Positions 23,289 to 33,999 of a DNA stretch of 64,000 nucleotides are shown here, piece after piece. How positions within the stretch are numbered: position 1 is the stretch's first letter; every line of letters starts with the position of its first letter. Position numbers and translations under genes: made by a program. The DNA lies in the NCBI GenBank assembly GCA_036936605.1, contig JAUPFV010000001.1, positions 152,305,187 through 152,369,186 of the forward strand, in the 5' to 3' direction. The notes beneath the pieces are model-generated. The model ran no database searches. It saw nothing but the letters and a program-made list of their open reading frames with translations, and was not told the DNA's origin. The stretch is from Limnanthes douglasii subsp. nivea. Its lineage: Eukaryota > Streptophyta > Magnoliopsida > Brassicales > Limnanthaceae.

Positions 23289-23625
23289 TGGTGTGGTTTA
23301 TTTTAAGCTGAGGGTAGTTTTGTCAAGTGTTTTGGAGAGTTTTAAGGGTATTAAATGTTTGGGTGTTTTGTAGTGAGAAATTTAAGCTGTCTAGTTGTAT
23401 TATATGTTCATTACCCTCATTAATGAAATTAGTTGGGTATTTATACCCTTAATTATGGACGCATGGGCTTTCGGGTCAAGTTATGAAACCGGGTCAATGT
23501 TTAAGGACCCATTTAAGTAATAAGCTCATTAGCACTTAGCTTAGTCAAAAGGTGTTTAGTGTTTTAAATCTTTTCTCCTATCTGGATAGTTCAGTGAGTG
23601 ATGGTGAATTTTTCCGGACTCATCA
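23289..23625 (-). repeat. Element B 5' LTR
   Basis: 337 bp, same length as the partner. The TATA-like near-palindrome lies at 23435-23448. The right flank ATTAC (23626-23630) is the second target duplication. Confidence 0.95.
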
Positions 23626-23630
23626 ATTAC

Positions 23631-26338
23631 TGAGTCAAAAAGACGAACAGTTATATGATATGTTTATCGAAACATGATTGGGGCCCGAGGTGATACTGAA
23701 TAGCCATGTAAAATTTTGGGTGGTCAAAGGGTTGGTATCTTAAGAAACACAACAAGGTCGAACGTTTGGAAGCTTTTCGAGTGTGGAATTTAGATATACA
23801 CTTTTGGTATTCTATAAAAATGATATGTAGTGTTTGTTAGTAAATTAACCGAAGGTTCAGACGAAGTTACCTGCGAACCAATTTTTTTAGCTATCTGAAC
23901 TACTTCAAGAATTATAGTTTCATAGCTTCCGGGAATTACTTTAGCTTTCCAAACCAAATTAAAATTTTGATGTTGAATGAAGACTTTCGTTAGTAATAAG
24001 AGTTATATTGCATTAAGATCTTGGGTTATTCTTAGTAGAAAAATTGTGAGTACATGAACCCCTTAGTGTGTATGACTAAGTTTATAATCATTCGAACAAT
24101 AAAATATTTATATGGGTACATGGAGTCCGTGGAGTATCTAAGACTATGTTTAGAATAATCTAAAAACTTTATAACTTTTTTGATTTGGTTAGGTATGAGC
24201 CAAATTAGGACCGTGGATAGTTTAATATTTTATGTATTGTTATTTATGTGAATGAAAATAAATAAGATAAAAACTTAGAAAATTTAGATGTGCTTGTAGG
24301 CTTAAATCGGCTAACCAAAGGAAAGAAGAGCCTAATCTAAGCCATTAATGTTAATTTTAGCTTATGCTGAGACTAAATCGAGTTGAGGCCAAACCAAGTT
24401 ACTGTCAAGCCAAGCTGAAGCAAACCCGAACTGAGCTGAGACCAAGCCTAAATGAGTTAAGGTTGATCCAAACTAAATTATGTGATATGGGTTCAACTTA
24501 CTTATTTGATAGAACCATTAGAGGGTATGATGGTTCAGTTGATCCACATTTAGAGTTGGGGCATCATTCTTATGGCTTGAATGATCTAAAGGTTTAATTA
24601 TTGGATGGTTTCATGGATTCACCTGGTTGGCATGAGGTATAGAAATATGATTTAGGTGTATTGACTAATCTACCAATAGAGCTAACGGATGATTTTGATG
24701 GTTGGTTTGCTCATATCGCATTAGACGAGGCTCAAATGCACACGATCCCTTTCTAATCTCTTTGCAATGACAAGAGAAATTTTGATAATCATCATGCCAT
24801 ATTGAGAATAATAATAACAGAATAGATACTTTATAGACTGCTCACAAACTTGTTATTGTAGTGTTGCATGAGTATTTGTCTTCAGATTTCTCGACATGAG
24901 AACGGTAAACGACACAATTGTTCTTGGAAAGATCCTGCAAGAAGTTCTTAAATATACAATAGGTGGCATCATCTTCTCCTTTAGAGATTTTGGCCTCTAT
25001 GGGGCGATGAATGACAATACAAAATTTTTGTCGACGTGTCATACCTAGATTTACGGTAAATTATAAATCATCATGATCTTTAATATGAGCCTCATTTATC
25101 TCGTCTAATTCTTGCTAGCTATTCACAGTAAAAAAACATGATCCTCTTCCGCAGATGTTTGGTAAAAAGAAAAATCTTCTTCTTTGAGAATAATAAAAAA
25201 TGGAAAGTGTCACAAATTTTTTATGAGCTTACAAAAATAAGAATCATTGGTTTTTCATTTTTTTTAGAAAAATGATAGAAGGTGTGAAAGTGGTTGTAAT
25301 AGATATTTTGAAGTATTTTTCTTATGAAAGCCATATTTTCCTATATACGACACCAATTTTGTGATTTATTTGTTTAGAAGGGTTGATTCCAATAACATAA
25401 AGTTGTCGAACATGTGAGGATCACCTGAAAATAAACTAAGTAAGGTTGTTGGTGTGCTGGACTAGGTAATAAAAAAATTATCGAAGTTATGTGAACATAA
25501 ATAATGCACAAAGTTAATTCAAAACTTAACTACAATAATGAAGGTAATGCTGAAAGAGGTGATAAGAACATGAAGTAATTGTGAGATATATGGAGATCGA
25601 GTGTTTTGGAAAAACAAATTAAGACCAGAAATATAGAATTGTTGAAAGGGAAGTAATTTGTTAAAAGATAAAACAAAATCTTCAACCCTACCACTTCTAT
25701 TTATAGGATAACATGGAATCATGAATTGTCGTGTATTTCCTATATTAGGTTAATGGCCTACTGTTCTAGGCATGATTTAACTTTTTTATTTATTTATGCT
25801 TCAGTTAAAAATATACTTATAAATTATATTTAAAACCTACATAAATTTAATTTATATTAAATTATTTCTAAATTTATTCTGTAGACGTTTAATAAACGGT
25901 GCTTTTACTATTTATTATATACTCCGTCTGTTCCATTATAAATGGACGTTTAAGGTTTTAACATGAGTATTAAAAAAATTGAGTGGTTAAATGTAACATT
26001 TCTGTGCAGTTATTATGTTAACTTAATAAATTAGTATTTCATAAAATCTCCGAGATCTTCAATAACAACGTCATTGGCATTGAAATTCATTTTCTTCTTC
26101 CTCTAAGCATTGGTTGTTTCCCAATTATTTTAACAAAATAAATAGAAAATATCACAATAAAATAACTTCAAGATTATCTCAAATCAGTTTGGTACTATAA
26201 ATCTCCTCAACATCCAAAAGTAACGAAAACAGAGTTCCTACAAATGAAGAAAGAAACAGAGGAAGATATATGGAAGACTTCCCAGAATCAATCAAATTAA
26301 AGAAGAATACTCAGGATTCAGCAAAGTTTACAAGACAA
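23631..26338. other. Mostly unassigned stretch between element B and the outer copia element
   Basis: No gene recognised. At 24364-24800 the + strand has a coding-like trace (RTIRGYDGSVDPHLELGHH, then DFDGWFAHIALDEAQMH) with several stops, which I cannot assign. A truncated Stowaway/mariner end is at 25919. The rest is AT-rich. Confidence 0.5.
25917..25985 (+). mobile_element. Truncated Stowaway/Tc1-mariner MITE end
   Basis: TATACTCCGTCTGTTCCATT begins at 25917 and is followed by ATAAATGGACGTTTAAGG. This is the typical terminal repeat of plant Stowaway/mariner elements (TACTCCCTCCGTTCC). No matching right end was found before 26340. Confidence 0.6.
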
Positions 26339-26343
26339 TAATC
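26339..26343 (+). repeat. Target site duplication TAATC (left of outer copia)
   Basis: TAATC here and at 33912-33916 flanks the outer pair of LTRs. Confidence 0.9.
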
Positions 26344-26843
26344 TGTTGGGAATATTGTTTAGAGATTTCCGGATAAACTCTAAATTTTTGTTTTAACAAT
26401 TTCAGATTGAAATTATTTTGGTGGTTCTCCAAAATTTTCAACCGAATAAAATCAGACCTTTTCTTTTGAACAACGAGAATGAATTTTTGTTATATTGTAA
26501 TCTTCTGTTACAGAACCATACCTATTTATTCAACCAAAATACTCCAAATGTAAAACAGTTTTATGTCCAAAAACGGTTAAAATTTCAAATGATAAACTAA
26601 CTAAAAAATCAAAATCAAATTCAAATTCAAATTCAAATTATTTTCCAAATTCAAATTTCCATGAATTTTCATAATAGCCGTATCATTCAAAATAATTCTA
26701 ACCCGAACAAGGATCCGTCCATTGGACCCACTAATCATAATATATTCTAACAAACGTGTACTCTACACTCTCCGACTTGCTCGATAATATATTATGACTA
26801 CACTAGTCGACTAGTTAATCCAATTACACTAAAATATCCAACA
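26344..26843 (-). repeat. Outer copia 3' LTR
   Basis: TGTTGGGAATATTG...ATATCCAACA, 500 bp. It contains a short tandem run of TCAAAT near 26610-26640. Confidence 0.9.
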
Positions 26844-26860
26844 ATCTTCCCCCATTTTAG
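26844..26860 (-). promoter_or_regulatory. Outer copia polypurine tract
   Basis: On the minus strand AAAATGGGGGAAGAT directly precedes the 3' LTR. Confidence 0.8.
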
Positions 26861-27369
26861 TGCAATTCATGATTAACTAAAACAAAATCACAACAAATAA
26901 CAAATTTATGAATACATGAAATATCGTGACGATTGAATTTCAAATTAGTATATTACACATTCCAAATATTCGAATATCAAGGTATCACTAAGGATTGAAC
27001 ATTTATTATCCATAATAAATACTCGAAGATAATATACACATAAATTTACATTCTCAAATGTTTTTACTTGATACTATCTTTTACTTGCCTTGTGTCCTTA
27101 TCCTTCTTAAGCATATCAAAGCCAAGTCCTAGCTTCTTGAAGCGGCTAAACTTCATGCTTAAATAGGTAGATCTTTTAGTCTTGCACATGCATATGCAAT
27201 TTTTCAAAAGAACTAGTAAGAGGATAAACTTCAACCTCTACAATTTGCATGTCTCACCACATACTTTAGGATAATACTAATAATGTGTTCAAATCTCTAG
27301 ATGTTAAGCTTTCCACATTGAATTCAGCACCTAATGTCATATTAGATGAGAATTTTGTATCTCAACATG

Positions 27370-28130
27370 AGAGATTTTAAATGGACTTTAATCTCATCCC
27401 AATAGCCGATTTGTGCACGAGATCTTTACTCAACCCTTTGGTTAAATAATCAGCTAAATTATATTGAGTTCTCTCAAACCCTACTGAAATAACATCATGC
27501 GTGATGCGCTCACGAATTATACTTGTCTAACAGCTAAGTGTCTAGACCTGCCTTCGTAAATTTGTCTATAGATATTAGCCAAGGAAACTTCACTATCACT
27601 ATCACATCTATATATATAGATAATATCGGTTTGGGCTACAATGGAAACCCAAATATCAGATTTCTCAGTCAATCAGTTTCTTTACCAACTATTGCTAATG
27701 CCACAAACTGTGATTCAATTGTTGAAGCGATAATACAAGTTTGTTTTTAGATGCCTAAGAGATATCATGTCCCCAAGTAAAAATACCCATCCACTTGTGG
27801 AACACTCGTCTTCCATATTCGAAATATTACTCGCATCTGAATATCCTTCAAGTACAGAATGAAATCTAGTATAAGTCAAACCATAATCCATGGTTCCTTT
27901 CAAAAACTTGAATACTCAATTTTAATTTTGCCAATGATGTGAACTAGAATGTCTAGTATACCTATTTAGCTTTCCAACAGCAAAGTCAATATTCGGCTCA
28001 ATGATAGTCATGACATACCAAAAAGCCTATCAGCTTCCTCCAAATCATTCATCTCAAAACTCGACGATAATAATATCTTGATTTTCATGCAAAATATTTT
28101 TACCTTTGTCGAATTATGGCATGAAATAAA
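27370..28130 (-). pseudogene. Outer copia RT / RNase H remnant
   Basis: Minus-strand peptides include ILLSSSFEMNDLEEADRLFG (end of RT, about 28095-28035) and LKGTMDYGLTYTRF...YSDAS...STSGWVFLLG (open stretch 27903-27715, RNase H). The C-terminal FERTQYNLADYLTKGLSKDLV (about 27480-27415) closes pol. These are standard Ty1/copia motifs in the right order. Stops and frameshifts break them. Confidence 0.85.
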
Positions 28131-28941
28131 TTTTGCATACTTATCCGACGAGTTTGGATGCGATATGATAATATATACCAAACGTATATAACTTTATTAA
28201 TACTTAATATCTATAACCCACTTATAGAACAAAACCCTCGAAAACAATGTAGGCAATAGCTTTTCTATTAAATAATATATCACCGGCACCAAACATAACT
28301 GTAAAATTCTTTACTGTATAGAGTGCCCTTAATTATAGTATAAATAAAGCATCCTTTTATTCGAATCTATACAAAAGAAAATTTTCTTTCAAATTCGACA
28401 GATGCAACAGTTTATAGTTCATTATAATTTAATAAAACCACCCATTGCTAAATATTCATTCTGATGGAGTAACAAGTGTATTAAATTATAAAATATTTAG
28501 TTGCAACAAAGACAGACAGGCATCATCATACATTTATTATTACTCGAAGACATAAAAACATGAAATCTAAAAACAAATTCTTAGATTAGTGCTTTATTAC
28601 TTAGTAAAAGATACTATCATACATTTATTTATAACTTCACCCTTAACTAATCAGTTATTCAATGATGTAAATGTAAAACTGAAACTGTATGCATCAGTTT
28701 CTTTTAACCGTTCTTCTTACCATGATCAGTACGTGTCAAAATTACAATACATTTACATTTTAACCATGCAAATATATAGTTGTATGTTGAAACTTCATGC
28801 AACAACAACATACTAAACCACATGGTAAGTTTATGTATAAAAAGCACCAATACATATGACAGTGCTGATAATGCATGTAATGCAGTGTGCCTTTTTTATT
28901 TCAGTTTATATATTAAATCTTTTTTTTCTTTTTTAATTATA
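28131..28941. other. Unassigned internal sequence of the outer copia element
   Basis: AT-rich and without recognisable coding sequence. It lies between the pol remnant and the nested element. Together with 32847-33416 it is what remains of the outer element's 5' internal region. Confidence 0.5.
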
Positions 28942-28946
28942 GTAAC
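28942..28946 (+). repeat. Target site duplication GTAAC (left of nested copia)
   Basis: GTAAC here and at 32842-32846. Confidence 0.9.
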
Positions 28947-29297
28947 TGTTATAAAATACTATGAAATTATCACAAAATGGCTCAAGCACAGAATATATGC
29001 GAATGAAAGATTTAAATGAAACACAAGATTTAACGTGGTTCAACAATTGTCTACGTCCACGGGCGCCGCCAGAGAAAAGAGTTTCACTATGATAGAAAAG
29101 GTTATAGATTTCAGATTGTGTTTTGTGTCGCCCTAGTAATCTATTTATAGGGAATTAATAGACTTAATAGACTCTGGGCCTAATGGGCTCATACCACAAG
29201 ACTAACTCAAGTAATTGGACAATATCACTATCACAACACAAAACTGTACTGCCGGACACAGTACATTGTCAAGGCACTATTCGACTCATTCACAACA
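28947..29297 (-). repeat. Nested copia 3' LTR
   Basis: 351 bp. A TATA box reads CTATAAATAG on the minus strand (about 29141-29150). The polypurine tract AAGGGGAAGATT lies just inside at 29298-29310. Confidence 0.95.
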
Positions 29298-29383
29298 AAT
29301 CTTCCCCTTGAGGCGAATATCCTTTCTTCACTATCAACAAAGAATTTTCTCTTCTTCTGACTCACCAAATGCCCTTAAGGCAT

Positions 29384-30170
29384 TCACTCTATACTGCGAA
29401 CACCGATCCAGTTTAGGCATTCCCTAAACTTTCGAACTGATACTGCCGTGGTCATTATATCTGCTGGATTATCGTGTGTAGACACTTTCTTCACATCAAC
29501 AATTCCCTTTGATATTATATCACGAATAAAATGATACCTGACATCTATGTGCTTTGTACGCTCATGGTACATCTGGTTCCCTGTAAGGTGTATGGCGCTT
29601 TGACTGTCACAAAACACTTTTGTAGTAGTCCTATCCAAGCCCAAATCTGCCACCAAACCTTGCAACCATATTGCCTCTTTAACTGCTTTTGTTACCGTCA
29701 TGTACTCTGCCTCTGTTGTAGACAAAGCTACAGTAGCTTGCAACTGTGCTTTCCAACTGATCGCACTCCCAGCTAGAGTAAATACATATCCTGTCAGAGA
29801 TCTTCTTTTATCCATATCACCTGCAAAATCAGAATCAACAAAACCAAACAATGATCCTGCAACATCATTCAGCGATTCACCAATATCGGTTTTGTTAAAA
29901 GTTAAGCCAACGTTCACAGTATTCTTTTGAAGAGATTCAATCTCTTCCCCTATAGCACCAATCCATCGATCTGCCTCTGAACTCGCTATAGCTTCTCTGT
30001 AGCTACTAGGTTCATGCATCTCAACTTCTTCTGCAACTGACAGAGCATATGCAACTAGATTCGTATACCTTTTTGGAAGTCTAATATCTCTTCTTTCTTT
30101 GCCCAATGCTATGCTATAAGGTTGTTGTTCTGGTTCAGGCACATCATCGTCACTATCATCCGATGCTGAC
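29384..30170 (-). pseudogene. Nested copia pol: RNase H fused to the RT N-terminal edge, RT core deleted
   Basis: An open frame from 30142 to 29384 starts in the integrase-RT linker (PEPEQQPYSIALGKERR) and reaches EADRWIGAIGEEIESLQKN, the start of RT. It then jumps directly to TVNVGLTFNKTD, which in normal copia pol follows the RT core. RNase H is intact: FVDSDFAGD, STTEAEYM, FCDSQSAIHL and ERTKHIDVRYHFIRD. The junction is at about 29915-29922 and roughly 250-300 residues are missing, judged from family length. The frame stays open across it. One frameshift near 30175 separates it from integrase. Confidence 0.9.
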
Positions 30171-31170
30171 GCTTCACCATTGATTCTGGATCCACCTCAG
30201 AACCACTTGAATTATTGGACTTGCTAGGAACTGATTCTACTTCAAGCTCCACCTGTTTACTCACAAACGATCCTGATTCGACCATTTCTCCTACTTCCTT
30301 CTGACTGTCTATCGAAGCAAAATCATTAAAAGTAACGTCCCTACTGATGAGAAAACCTGGAGACTTTGGAGAGGTACACCATAACCTATATCCCTTCACT
30401 CCAGTAGCATATCCTAGAAATATGCATCTCTTTGCCCTCGGCTCAAGCTTACCATCTCTCACATGAGCATACGCAGGACAACCGAACACCCTCAAATGTT
30501 CATAATCAGCCGACGATCCAGACCAAATCTCAAAAGGAGTTTTACAATCAATAGCCGTTGATGGAGACCGATTCACCAAGTAACACGCTGTATTGATAGC
30601 TTCAGCCCAAAAATCCTTTCCCACACCGGAATGTGAGAGCATACTTCGTGCCTTGTCACAAAGTGTTCTGTTCATTCTTTCTGCGACTCCATTCTGTTAT
30701 GGTGTTCTAGAACAAGTGCGATGGCGCACTATTCCCTCATCTTCGCAGAACTCGTTGAACTCACGACTGCAATATTCTAACCCATTATATGTCCTAAGAT
30801 GTTTGATTTTTCTTCCTGTTTGCTTCTCAATCATCGTCTTCCATTTGACAAAGGTTGAATATGCCTCATCTTTCGTTTTCAGAAAGTAAACCCACACCAT
30901 CCTTGAATAATCATCAATCAAACTCATGTAGTATCTGGCTCCGCTCTTGGATGGAATTATGTTTGGACCCTAAAGATCTGAGTGAATGTAGTCCACTGTC
31001 CCTTTAGTCTTTCTTACAGCCGATTTGCTGAATTTGACTCTAGTTTGTTTACCAAACATACAGTGCTCACAAAATCCCAATGATTCGGCTTTATACCCTT
31101 TCAACAAATCTCTCTTTCCCAAAACAGCTAATCCTCTGTCACTCATGTGACCAAGACGCCAATGCCACAA
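30109..31170 (-). pseudogene. Nested copia integrase (broken)
   Basis: The HHCC zinc region (WHWRLGHMSDRG...CEHCMFGKQ) leads to a core with HSDL, SLIDDYSR, LRTYNG and NGVAERMNR. Other copia integrases read TDNG, so the catalytic Asp is Tyr here (about 30795). Two in-frame stops interrupt it: one after HSDL (about 30970) and one before QNGVAER (about 30697). Downstream, AYAHVRDGKLEPRAKRCIFLGY is the usual copia motif after the core. Confidence 0.9.
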
Positions 31171-31182
31171 CTTATTTTGATC

Positions 31183-32433
31183 CTACCTACTTTGGATATT
31201 ACTCCCTGATGATGCTACTGCAGCATCGCCCATAACAACACTCCCCTGGAGAATGTAAAGACCCTTCTGCAAACTACCTTTCATGCATACCATTGAGCCT
31301 TTTGTCACTTTGATTACACCATTTTCTGCATGGTACTTGTAACCCCGAGAGTCTAGAGTCCCAAGAGAAATCAGGTTTCTTTTTAACCCAGGAACATGCC
31401 AGCACGTCAAGATTCTAACAACCTCGTCAAACATTCTGATTCTGACGTTACCAATACCACCAACAGTCAACGAATGATTGTTCCCTAAATAGACAGTTCC
31501 CTGCATTGGCTTGTACGTATCAAACCACTGCTTGAACTGACACATGTGATATGTAGCGCCAGTATCAAGTACCCAAGAGTTTTGCCCAAAGTCTGAACTC
31601 ACGGACAATACATCTCCTTTACCACTGTTTTCACTATCGTCGGAATCGTTCACACCTTCAATAATGTTTGCTGCATTTTCCTTTTGATTTCCCTTCTTAC
31701 CATTCAGTTTCGGACAATCTCTCCTATAATGACCCTGCTCACCGCATTCATAACAATTTGAGTGTTTCACCCTTGACTTGGACCTCAAGTTCTTCCTTCT
31801 TAAAGAACTCGCTTTGCTTTTAGATCTTCCCCTAGTCATAAGACCTTCCCCTTCAGCTTGATTGTCTGGCTGCAACTGTCTCATCTCTTTTGATTTCAGT
31901 GCCCCTTTGACATCTGCTAGCGATAACTTATCCTTACCATACATAATGGTATCTACAAAGTTTTCATAGGGAGTTGGTAACAATCTCAATACAAACAAAG
32001 CTTGATCCTCATCCTCAATATTGATATCTATGTTCTCCAAGTCCATTATAATTGATTTAAAATTATCTAGGTGCTCTGTTATGGACATACCTTCTTTCAA
32101 TCTGAAATCATACAAACGTTTCTTCAAATATAATCGGTTTACTACTGATTTCTCTGAGTAAAGATCTCCTAGCTTTCTCCATGCACAGGCAGCAGTCTTC
32201 TCACCACTAATCTCGCGAAGCACATTGTCTTTCACACTCATTAAAATCCAGCACAAAGCCCTTTCTTGAAGATCTTGTTTCTCCTCTTCTTTCATCTCTT
32301 CTGGTAACTTATTCTCCACAGCCTTCCACAGCCCTTGCACTACCAATGAAGATTTCAGTTTAATCTTCCACAACGTAAAGCTGGATCCCCCATCAATTTT
32401 TTCAATCATGTATTTTGTTGCTGTAGACGCCAT
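31183..32433 (-). CDS. Nested copia gag-protease ORF (416 aa, open)
   Basis: This is a complete open frame from ATG 32433 (MASTATKYMIEKIDGGS). It has the UBN2-type copia gag domain (SLVVQGLWKAVE, LYDFRLKEGMSITEHL, about residues 10-180) and a zinc knuckle CYECGEQGHYRRDC (about residue 225). The protease active site is WVLDTGATYHMC (about residue 290). A pre-integrase segment ending GLYILQGSVV closes the frame. The stop at 31183 falls where pol should continue in the same frame (31170 onward), so it truncates the polyprotein. Gag and protease alone could still be made. Confidence 0.9.
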   Translation of the reverse strand: MASTATKYMIEKIDGGSSFTLWKIKLKSSLVVQGLWKAVENKLPEEMKEEEKQDLQERALCWILMSVKDNVLREISGEKTAACAWRKLGDLYSEKSVVNRLYLKKRLYDFRLKEGMSITEHLDNFKSIIMDLENIDINIEDEDQALFVLRLLPTPYENFVDTIMYGKDKLSLADVKGALKSKEMRQLQPDNQAEGEGLMTRGRSKSKASSLRRKNLRSKSRVKHSNCYECGEQGHYRRDCPKLNGKKGNQKENAANIIEGVNDSDDSENSGKGDVLSVSSDFGQNSWVLDTGATYHMCQFKQWFDTYKPMQGTVYLGNNHSLTVGGIGNVRIRMFDEVVRILTCWHVPGLKRNLISLGTLDSRGYKYHAENGVIKVTKGSMVCMKGSLQKGLYILQGSVVMGDAAVASSGSNIQSR

Positions 32434-32473
32434 TGTGAAACCCTAATTGCAAAAGCCCTAATTTCACCACGTG

Positions 32474-32485
32474 GCTCTGATACCA
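32474..32485 (-). promoter_or_regulatory. Nested copia primer binding site (initiator tRNA-Met)
   Basis: On the minus strand TGGTATCAGAGC, the classic complement of the initiator tRNA-Met 3' end, lies four bases after the 5' LTR. Confidence 0.95.
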
Positions 32486-32489
32486 ATTT

Positions 32490-32841
32490 TGTTATAAAAT
32501 ACTATGCAATTATCACAAAATGGCTCAAGCACAGAATATATACGAATGAAAGATTTAAATGAAACACAGGATTTAACGTGGTTCGACAATTGTCTACGTC
32601 TACGGGCGCCGCCAGAGAAAAAGAGTTTCACTATGATAGAAAAGGTTACAGATTTCAGATTGTGTTTTGTGTCGCCCTAGTAATCTATTTATAGGGAATT
32701 AATAGATTTACTAGACTATGGGCCTAATGGGCTCATACCACAAGACTAACTCATGTAATTGGACAATATCACTATCACAACACAAAACTGTACTGCCGGA
32801 CACAGTACACTGTCAAGGCACTATTCGACTCATTCACAACA
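32490..32841 (-). repeat. Nested copia 5' LTR
   Basis: 352 bp, partner of 28947-29297. The target duplication GTAAC follows at 32842-32846. Confidence 0.95.
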
Positions 32842-32846
32842 GTAAC

Positions 32847-33416
32847 CATTCTTTTTCATATCTTTAATGCATTCCAAATCTTGGATGTATTTGACTGATT
32901 TATCATGTCTTACAATTGTTTCCCGGACATATCACTGCAAACTATATATTTCCTTACTATTATATATATTATAATAACAATACAAAACTGTGCATATAAT
33001 CGTGGTACAATTACAATTATATATTTAAATCACTAATTGTCATGTCCACTCTCAAAGAATAAGTTTTATCCATTCCTCTATTATGAAAATCTTATTTTTT
33101 GTTAATTAAAACAAAAATATGTTTTTTCATAGAATAATTCAATTCAAAAATTCTAACAATTAGATACACACCTCTAACAACCAAAACAATAATTAACCAT
33201 TTGTATCTTTTACCAAATTTAAAATAATAAGAGGTTATAGAAACTCACAAACAAGATTCATCCAAGGAGAAAAACTTACAAGATGATGATGATGATACCA
33301 AATATTTAGCTTAATTTATCCAGAAGGATGAGTCAATGTTATACAAATCTCCTATCATCATTTCAATCTTCATACATTGAATCTTCATAAAACAAGAACA
33401 ATTGATTTAAATCTTT
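32847..33416. other. Unassigned 5' internal sequence of the outer copia element
   Basis: AT-rich, no coding sequence seen. No primer binding site lies next to the LTR at 33417. A TTTGGTATCATC-like string near 33290-33303 is the only distant resemblance. Confidence 0.45.
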
Positions 33417-33911
33417 TGTTGGGAATATTGTTTAGAGATTTCTGGATAAACTTTGAAGTCTTGTTTTAATAATTTCAGATTGAAATTATTTTGGTGGTTC
33501 TCTAAAATTTTCAACCGGATACAATCAGAGCTTTTCTTTTGAACAGCGAGAGTGAATTTTTGTTATGTTGTAATCTTCTGTTACAGAACTATACCTATTT
33601 ATTCAACCAAAATACTCCAACTGTAAAACAGTTTTATGTCCAAAAACGGTTAAAATATCAAATGATAAACTGACTAAAAATTCAAATTCAAATTCAAATT
33701 CAAATTATTTTTCCAAATTCAAATTTCCATGAATTTTCATAATACCCTTATCATTCAAAATAAATCTAACCCGAACAAGAATCTGTCCATTGGACCCACT
33801 AATCATAATATATTCTAACAAGCGTGTACTCCACACTCTCCGACTTGCTCGATAATATACTATGACTATATTGGTCGAGTAGTTAATCCAATTGCACTAA
33901 AATATCCAACA
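33417..33911 (-). repeat. Outer copia 5' LTR
   Basis: 495 bp, partner of 26344-26843. The target duplication TAATC follows at 33912-33916. Confidence 0.9.
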
Positions 33912-33999
33912 TAATCATTCTAAAATAATAAGCTTAACATGACATATGTCGAGGCGACCAAACCTGAAGCAATAAACAACATTTGTATACTCTGTTATC

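Larger units (their letters stand above)
13339..23625 (-). mobile_element. Element B: full-length Ty3/gypsy Tat-type retrotransposon (10,287 bp)
   Basis: Two 337-bp LTRs start TG and end CA on the + strand. They are flanked by ATTAC duplications, so this is one insertion. Transcription runs on the minus strand: 5' LTR 23289-23625, primer site, gag, protease, RT, RNase H, integrase, then a non-coding junction with two palindromes. A long antisense ORF on + (14106-17081) follows, then the polypurine tract and 3' LTR 13339-13675. I count about 28 differences between the LTRs (about 8%), so the insertion is not recent. Both coding units are broken by stops. Confidence 0.95.
28947..32841 (-). mobile_element. 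Nested Ty1/copia element lacking reverse transcriptase (3,895 bp)
   Basis: LTRs of 351 and 352 bp (TGTTATAAAA...TTCACAACA), GTAAC duplications, an initiator tRNA-Met primer site and a polypurine tract define a complete insertion inside the outer copia element. The LTRs differ at about 11 positions plus one 1-base indel (about 3%). It encodes gag, protease, integrase and RNase H, but the RT core is deleted in frame. It has three in-frame stops and one frameshift. Any mobility would need proteins from another element. Confidence 0.95.
26344..33911 (-). mobile_element. Outer Ty1/copia element, split by a nested copia element
   Basis: LTRs of 500 bp (26344-26843) and 495 bp (33417-33911) begin TGTTGG and end CCAACA. 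They are flanked by TAATC. The polypurine tract lies next to the left LTR, so the element runs on the minus strand. Without the nested insertion about 2.7 kb of internal sequence remains: pol C-terminal remnants at about 27370-28130, and otherwise no recognisable gag, protease or integrase. A sample of about 215 bp of the LTRs shows about 7% difference, more than the nested element, which fits the order of insertion. It is a deleted, non-autonomous copy. Confidence 0.9.

Noticed and set aside
29215..30889. Plus-strand ORFs in the nested copia element
   Set aside because: They are complements of the integrase and RNase H coding strand, without recognisable domains.
33287..33303. TTTGGTATCATC as the primer binding site of the outer copia element
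   Set aside because: It is about 115 bp from the LTR edge and matches initiator tRNA-Met over only nine or so bases.
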